Below, piece by piece: positions 7,167-10,443 of a stretch of DNA of 10,443 nucleotides (position 1 is the first letter of the stretch; every line of letters starts with the position of its first letter). The notes beneath the pieces were generated by a model, which saw only the letters and a program-made list of their open reading frames with translations, was not told where the DNA came from and ran no database searches. Source of the DNA: Cytidiella melzeri (Eukaryota; Basidiomycota; Agaricomycetes; Polyporales; Irpicaceae); NCBI GenBank assembly GCA_022592445.1, contig JABYQR010000723.1, forward strand, positions 1 to 10,443, given 5' to 3'. The position numbers and the translations under genes are program-made.

Positions 7167-7283
7167 CAACTTGCACAAAGTTTGATAGCTGGTGAGAGCA
7201 TTGTGCTTCAAGCCTGCCACCACCTCTTCGTTGTCTTCCACACCGTGTCCCTTTCAGTTGCGTCAAGCTTTGTCTCCGTGACA

Positions 7284-7288
7284 GAAAC
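7284..7288. other. Predicted target-site duplication of element 1 (right copy)
   Basis: GAAAC immediately follows the 3' LTR. Ty3/gypsy integrases typically duplicate about 5 bp of target, so the same 5-mer is expected just left of the 5' LTR, which is outside this window. The left copy cannot be checked here. Confidence 0.4.
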
Positions 7289-7614
7289 ATGAGGCAGAGA
7301 TCAATGGAGAAGGGGTTTCACCCGAAACAGGGGATAGACGGAGTTGGATCCAAAGGAGTGGTAAAGGAGGCATGGAAAGACCGAGGGTTGAACCAAGGCA
7401 ATGGTAACCAATCGGAGTTAGGTCCGAGGTTTGAATGGACATCAGAAGGTAACTGATAACATAATAGTCCGTGTTGAACGGAGGCGATGTGGGTCAGGGA
7501 ATGATGGAGGAAAGACGAGTTGGATCGTCAAGGCAATTGTAAAGAAGATAACTGGTTATCAAGGTAATCAAAGAAGTAGAGAAAAATAATAGGGTGTGAA
7601 GACCGTTCGTAACA
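7284..7614 (-). repeat. Partial 3' LTR of element 2, interrupted by element 1
   Basis: On the minus strand the LTR starts TGTTACGAACGGTC at 7614, three bases after the polypurine tract, and runs to 7284. No terminal GTAACA is present, so the remaining part should lie left of the window beyond element 1. Several degenerate repeats occur on the plus strand (GAGTTGGATC at two places, CAAGGCAAT at two), plus a hairpin-capable GATAAC-TG-GTTATC at 7547..7560. No ORF or promoter motif is convincing in this stretch. Confidence 0.75.
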
Positions 7615-7617
7615 TTA

Positions 7618-7627
7618 CCTCCCCTTT
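7618..7627 (-). other. Polypurine tract of element 2
   Basis: On the minus strand AAAGGGGAGG is followed by TAA and the LTR start TGTTAC. The tract overlaps the stop codon (7626..7628) of the last accessory ORF, so the coding sequence reaches right up to the priming site with no 3' non-coding spacer. Confidence 0.85.
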
Positions 7628-7949
7628 AAGACTCGTTGTTTGCGAGTGTCGCATTGTCGTCACTGAGTGGAGTCAACGGTGAAGGAGGAGACTCCGGCGT
7701 GGTATCATTGTCTTCGACGAGGGCAGGCACCGTCCTTAGTCTGGTCAATGGGATGTTGGTAGGAGTGGGAGCCGGTGGTCTTGGAGGTGGTGTGGGGGTA
7801 GGGGGAGTCATGTGACGTCGTTGACAGTGGTACTCGATCAGGGCGTCCTGTTGGTGGGGATCGAGGGAGGCCCAGAACGAGTTTATATGATGTTGTTCGT
7901 GATCCCGATTGATCTGGTCCAACTGATCACGGTTTTCCACAAACAACAT
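7626..7949 (-). CDS. Accessory ORF C of element 2: hydrophilic, proline-rich tail (107 aa from ATG)
   Basis: I do not recognise this protein. The frame is open from 8174 to the TAA at 7626..7628, but the first ATG in it is at 7949. From that ATG it has a charged, probably helical part (VENRDQLDQINRDHEQHHIN), a Trp- and Gln-containing stretch, a Pro/Thr-rich run (TPPTPTPPPRPPAP), then an acidic Ser/Pro/Asp-rich end. Upstream in the same frame, codons from about 8012 read FFSLPVLAFQYTRV, a hydrophobic run that could continue a membrane segment of ORF B if the ribosome shifted -1 at the T8 tract (8012..8019). It may thus be the cytoplasmic or extracellular tail of a membrane protein. The stop abuts the polypurine tract. 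Pairing with ORF B is an inference. Confidence 0.5.
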   Translation of the reverse strand: MLFVENRDQLDQINRDHEQHHINSFWASLDPHQQDALIEYHCQRRHMTPPTPTPPPRPPAPTPTNIPLTRLRTVPALVEDNDTTPESPPSPLTPLSDDNATLANNES

Positions 7950-8131
7950 GATGGTGTCACGAGAAAACTCGGTTGTGACTCGGGTATATTGGAAGGCCAA
8001 GACGGGGAGGGAAAAAAAATGGCGAAGGCGAAATAGATTGGCAGCTGGGCCGGAATGCCCTGCCAGCCAAGGAAGAACGCAGGAACCAGGAAGGAGAACA
8101 GGGCAAGGAGAAAGGCAAGGTAAAAGAACAT
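7883..8131 (-). CDS. Accessory ORF B of element 2: very hydrophobic small protein (82 aa)
   Basis: The ATG at 8131 lies two bases after the stop of ORF A (TAA at 8134..8136). The first 45 or so residues are strongly hydrophobic: MFFYLAFLLALFSFLVPAFF, then GWQGIPAQLP, then IYFAFAIFF, which suggests two membrane segments with a short loop. A T8 run follows (plus-strand A8 at 8012..8019). After it this frame loses hydrophobic character and reads an unremarkable tail to TAA at 7883, while the -1 frame (ORF C) continues a hydrophobic and then charged sequence. I would take only about the first 40 residues as securely meaningful. No family recognised. Confidence 0.45.
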   Translation of the reverse strand: MFFYLAFLLALFSFLVPAFFLGWQGIPAQLPIYFAFAIFFPSPSWPSNIPESQPSFLVTPSCCLWKTVISWTRSIGITNNII

Positions 8132-8133
8132 GT

Positions 8134-8316
8134 TTAGTCCCAACTTGGAATGTGGGAGCCGGCGTTGGAATGGTCCTTTATGTAGTGAGAACTATGTAGT
8201 GTTCTCTGTTGGTCGGGGAGAACGGCAGTGATGTGGTAGTAGATGATGAGGATGGAGAATACGAGGGCAGCAGATGCAGCGATAGCAAGGGCAGTAATGT
8301 CAGCGGCTGTGCTCAT
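8134..8316 (-). CDS. Accessory ORF A of element 2: 60-aa single-pass membrane protein candidate
   Basis: The ATG at 8314..8316 overlaps the pol stop TGA (8313..8315) as ATGA, an arrangement compatible with termination-reinitiation. The 60-residue product begins MSTAADI and has a clear hydrophobic span at about residues 8-30 (ALAIAASAALVFSILIIYY). A short polar tail rich in His and Ser follows, ending HIPSWD. It has no cysteine-rich fusion or surface-glycoprotein features. It occupies the env position of the element. No family recognised; a membrane location is inferred from hydropathy by eye. Confidence 0.5.
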   Translation of the reverse strand: MSTAADITALAIAASAALVFSILIIYYHITAVLPDQQRTLHSSHYIKDHSNAGSHIPSWD

Positions 8317-9857
8317 GCTTGATTTCTTCGCTTTGTTTTCTGCAAAACTCGGTCCTTATATACTGCACTAGGGTATTTCTTATGAAACTCCGCTATAGCT
8401 TCTGTGGCGTTCTCCATATCTTGGGGTCGAGTCCATGAGTTCTCCGAGTCTCCATACCCAGTCCACTTTACCAAGTATTCGAGTTTCCCTTGCCTGTTAT
8501 GTCGACTATGGAGTATTGCCTCAACTTCGTATTCTTTTTCATCATTGATGATTTCTGGGGGTGGTTCGGTGTATGCTGGTCCGTACTCTGGTGTTTCTAT
8601 AAACGGGGTGAGAAGTCCGGCATGGAACACAGGGTGGATCTTCCAGTCCGATGGTAGTCGGAGTTTGTAGGTGATTGGTCCCAGTACTTCGGTTATTTCG
8701 AATGGTCCATGACATTTGGGTGCAAGTTTAGCCGAGGGCCTTGTGGTAGTAATGTTCTTTCCTTCCAGCCAGACTTTCTGACCCACTGTGTATGGCTGAA
8801 ACCCTCGTTTGTTGCGTGACATGCGTACTGCTTCTGCTGCCATGCGGCTGCTGGCATGTAGCTCATCCCGGATCTGGACCATCTGATGGATGCGCTCGGT
8901 GATAGAGGGAATGTTGGAATGTGGATTGATGACATCCACTACTCTGGGTTCGTATCCTAGTAGTGCTTTGAATGGGGAATGTCGAATTGCCGAGTGATAT
9001 CGGATGTTGTGTGCAAACTCAGCAGTAGTAAGAAGTCTCGCCCAATCAGTTTGGCGGTAATTGCAGAAGGCTCGAAGATACTGTTCTGATTCCTGATTGA
9101 CACGTTCCGTTTCGCCATCTGTCTCGGGGTGATATGCTGTGCTGATGTTCTGTTGGATGCCCAACTTAGAGCAGAGTTCTCTCTGGAATTTGGCAGCAAA
9201 CTGGGGTCCTCGGTCAGATATGACTTTCTCCGGTAGGCCAAAGCGTCGCCACACGTTGTGCATGTATAGTTCAGCCGTTACTTCGGCCGAGGTGTTGGTG
9301 GTGCACGGAACCAGTACCGTTGACTTGGTGCATCCTTGGTCCACAACCACCATGATTGCGTTGTACTTGTCACTTGCTGGTAATTCTCCTATGAAATCAA
9401 CAGAAACTACTTGGAACGGTAGATAGCTCTTTTCAGAACTAATTGGGTGAATTGGTATTTTTTTGGGCTGGTTCTGAATCTTAACGCTTTGACACGAGGC
9501 ACACCCTGTGACATAGTTCTTGATAAATACAGTCATGCCTGGCCACCAGAAGGTTCGTTGAATGAGTTCTATTGTCTTGAATCGTCCAGGGTGTCCTGTG
9601 ACCACGGTGTCATGGAACGACTTTACTAAGTCTTGTCGAAGTTGTTGGTCTTTTGGTACATAGATCTTGTCCTTGTAGAAAACTAGACCATCTTCTGCCT
9701 TCCAGTCCTCTAGGTCACGTTTTACTGCTTTGTTGCCTTTGGAGGCTAGTAGCGTTTGTAGTGCATTGCTGACTTGGTCGTCTATTTCAGCAACCTGTCT
9801 GATGCGGTCAAGGAGTGGAGTATCGGTGGTTGTTGCGTGTTGATCCTGATCTATGAC
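8313..9857 (-). pseudogene. pol: Pol of element 2: integrase with chromodomain (downstream of in-frame TGA)
   Basis: This is the C-terminal 514 residues of pol, in the same frame as the RNase H segment but separated from it by TGA at 9858..9860. A linker of about 80 residues leads to the HHCC zinc finger (HDTVVTGH near residue 82 to CASC near 119-122). The DD35E catalytic core has Asp near 154 (SVDFIGEL), Asp near 215 (SDRGPQF) and Glu near 251 (TERVNQ). The region AEFAHNIRYHS to SPFKALLGYEP is complete, and the GPY/F module (CHGPFEITEVLGPITYKLRLP) is intact. The chromodomain reads YEVEAILHSR, LEYLVKWTGYGDSENSW and AIAEFHKK; the usual Glu-Pro after SW is replaced by TRP. The stop is the TGA at 8313..8315. 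The domain is complete; only the upstream stop breaks the polyprotein. Confidence 0.93.
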
Positions 9858-10443
9858 TCATAGATGAAAAAGATGCTCTTGTAGCAGGATCTGCTCGGAA
9901 TTATCACCCCCCCCCCCTAGATCATGATCAACACGTCTAGAAAGGGCATCAGGAACCGTCATTGTAGTTCCAGGCCGGTGGAATAATCGGAATCGGAATC
10001 TTGAGAGATACAATGCCCAACGTGCTTGTCTTCGGTTCAATTTGTGTGCTTCTTTGAAATATGCGAGGTTCTGATGGTCAGTGTAGATGTTGAAATAGTA
10101 AGTTGCCCCTTCCAAGTAGTGGCGCCACTCCTCTAATGCACGCATGATGGCAAGAAGTTCCTTATCGTAGATGTCGTAATTCCGTTCGGTTACCGTCATC
10201 GACTGAGAAAGATACGCGCAGGGGTGCCAATGTCCTGTTTCATCCTGTTGGGATAGCACCGCCCCTGTTGCATAACTAGATGCATCGGTTTCCACTCGGA
10301 ATGGTTGCCTGCATACTGGCATCTTGAGTAGTGGTGCACTGCAGAAGACTCTCTTCAATTCGTCAAAGGCAGTTTGACAGGCCACTGTCCTGTCCCATAC
10401 AGTTGTTTTCTTGGTTAGGTGGTACAACGGTTGCGTGATGTCG
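9858..10443 (-). pseudogene. pol: Pol of element 2: RT C-terminus and RNase H (partial, ends at in-frame TGA)
   Basis: The frame is open to the right edge of the window, beginning DITQPLYHLTKK, the typical end of the gypsy RT connection. RNase H has its acidic residues in RVETDASSYATGAVLSQ, YDIYDKELLAI, YTDHQNLAYF and VPDALSRR, so the four-carboxylate site looks complete. It removes RNA from the RNA-DNA hybrid. A Gly run encoded by an 11-base homopolymer (C11 on the plus strand, 9907..9917) follows RRVDHDL. The frame stops at TGA (9858..9860), after which the same frame continues without further stops into the integrase, so this is one nonsense change, not a natural boundary. RT catalytic motifs lie outside the window. 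Confidence 0.92.

Larger units (their letters stand above)
1..7283 (+). mobile_element. Element 1: Ty3/gypsy chromovirus LTR retrotransposon, 5' end cut by window
   Basis: This is an LTR retrotransposon of the Ty3/gypsy superfamily. The domain order gag, protease, RT, RNase H, integrase, chromodomain is characteristic of chromoviruses. It is bounded by two LTRs; aligning them shows that only about 110 bases of the 5' LTR lie outside the window, so the whole element would be about 7.4 kb. LTR ends are TGTCATGGA and TCCGTGACA, a near-perfect inverted terminal pair. An extra ORF lies between the leader and gag. Gag-pol has four frame breaks and an integrase deletion, so this copy is probably non-autonomous. 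The LTRs differ at about 32 of 648 positions (about 95% identity, mostly transitions), so the insertion is not recent. Its 3' end abuts truncated LTR sequence of element 2. The identification as a chromovirus is secure; the family name is not known to me. Confidence 0.95.
6526..7283 (+). repeat. 3' LTR of element 1 (758 bp, complete)
   Basis: It starts TGTCATGGA and ends TCCGTGACA at 7283, following the polypurine tract. Bases 6636..7283 match the 5' LTR 1..647 at about 95%. It holds TATA-like TATAAAA (6582..6588), CACGTG (6658..6663), TATATATA (7034..7041), the predicted transcript start and self-primer ATCTCGACCT (7069..7078), and the intron-like block 7099..7166. It supplies U3 and R for the 3' end of the RNA. 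The flank at 7284 is LTR sequence of element 2. Confidence 0.96.
7284..10443 (-). mobile_element. Element 2: Ty3/gypsy chromovirus on minus strand, 5' part outside window, 3' LTR interrupted
   Basis: Reading right to left, the window holds the end of RT, RNase H, integrase, chromodomain, a set of small membrane-type ORFs, a polypurine tract and 331 bp of 3' LTR. The LTR opens TGTTACGAACGG and no matching GTAACA end is found before element 1 begins at 7283, so the LTR is cut off there. The pol protein is clearly a different family from element 1 in sequence, and the 3' accessory region has no counterpart in element 1. In the window, pol carries one in-frame stop. Gag, protease, most of RT and the 5' LTR must lie beyond 10443. 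Confidence 0.92.

Noticed and set aside
7284..7614. Unique host sequence between the two elements
   Set aside because: The right end is defined by a PPT-TAA-TG junction, so this is LTR of element 2 rather than host spacer.
8404..8670. Plus-strand ORFs across element 2 pol (for example 8404..8670 and 9139..9426)
   Set aside because: They are antisense to a well-supported integrase and chromodomain and show no independent features.
1..10443. CRISPR array, tRNA/rRNA genes, bacterial defence system
   Set aside because: No regularly spaced repeats, no tRNA-like cloverleaf and no bacterial operon features were seen; the content is eukaryotic retrotransposon sequence throughout.

Overview
The window is almost entirely retrotransposon DNA from a eukaryote, most likely a filamentous fungus and probably a basidiomycete. 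The evidence is two Ty3/gypsy elements of the chromovirus type (integrase with a C-terminal chromodomain), compact intron-style splice signals, and RT signatures such as FDVRWGYHNVRI and FFGLTNSPATFQ that I associate with fungal chromoviruses. No host gene, tRNA, rRNA, bacterial operon or CRISPR array is visible.

Element 1 (plus strand, 1..7283) is an LTR retrotransposon lacking only about the first 110 bases of its 5' LTR. Its order is 5' LTR (1..647), leader with a candidate self-priming PBS (650..659), an intact 228-residue ORF upstream of gag (837..1523), gag (1594 onward), nucleocapsid, protease, RT-RNase H-integrase, chromodomain (to 6360), polypurine tract (6513..6522) and 3' LTR (6526..7283). 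The LTRs are about 95% identical by hand count. Gag-pol is broken: four successive reading-frame changes, all in the -1 sense, lie between 2570 and 3475. A deletion of roughly 290 bp near 5855 removes the end of the integrase core and most of the GPY/F module, while the chromodomain stays readable.

Element 2 (minus strand, 10443 down to 7284) is a different chromovirus family whose 5' part lies beyond the right edge. Visible in its own 5'-to-3' order are the RT C-terminus and RNase H, one in-frame TGA (9858..9860), integrase with intact HHCC and DD35E, and a chromodomain. Then follow about 690 bp in the position retroviruses use for env, holding small ORFs with hydrophobic segments. The first starts in an ATGA overlap with the pol stop and the last stops at the polypurine tract (7618..7627). 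The 3' LTR begins at 7614 and is cut off at 7284 exactly where element 1 ends, so element 1 appears to have inserted into the 3' LTR of element 2.

The most interesting signals are: (i) a 10-nt self-complementarity between the predicted transcript start (7069..7078; 434..443) and the PBS, as in Tf1/sushi-type self-priming; (ii) a complete 67-nt intron signature in the LTR just downstream (GTAAGC, TACTAAC, CTAG) bounded by a perfect 20-nt direct repeat; (iii) the unassigned ORF upstream of gag in element 1; and (iv) the env-position membrane ORFs of element 2. All assignments are by eye and no database search was possible.
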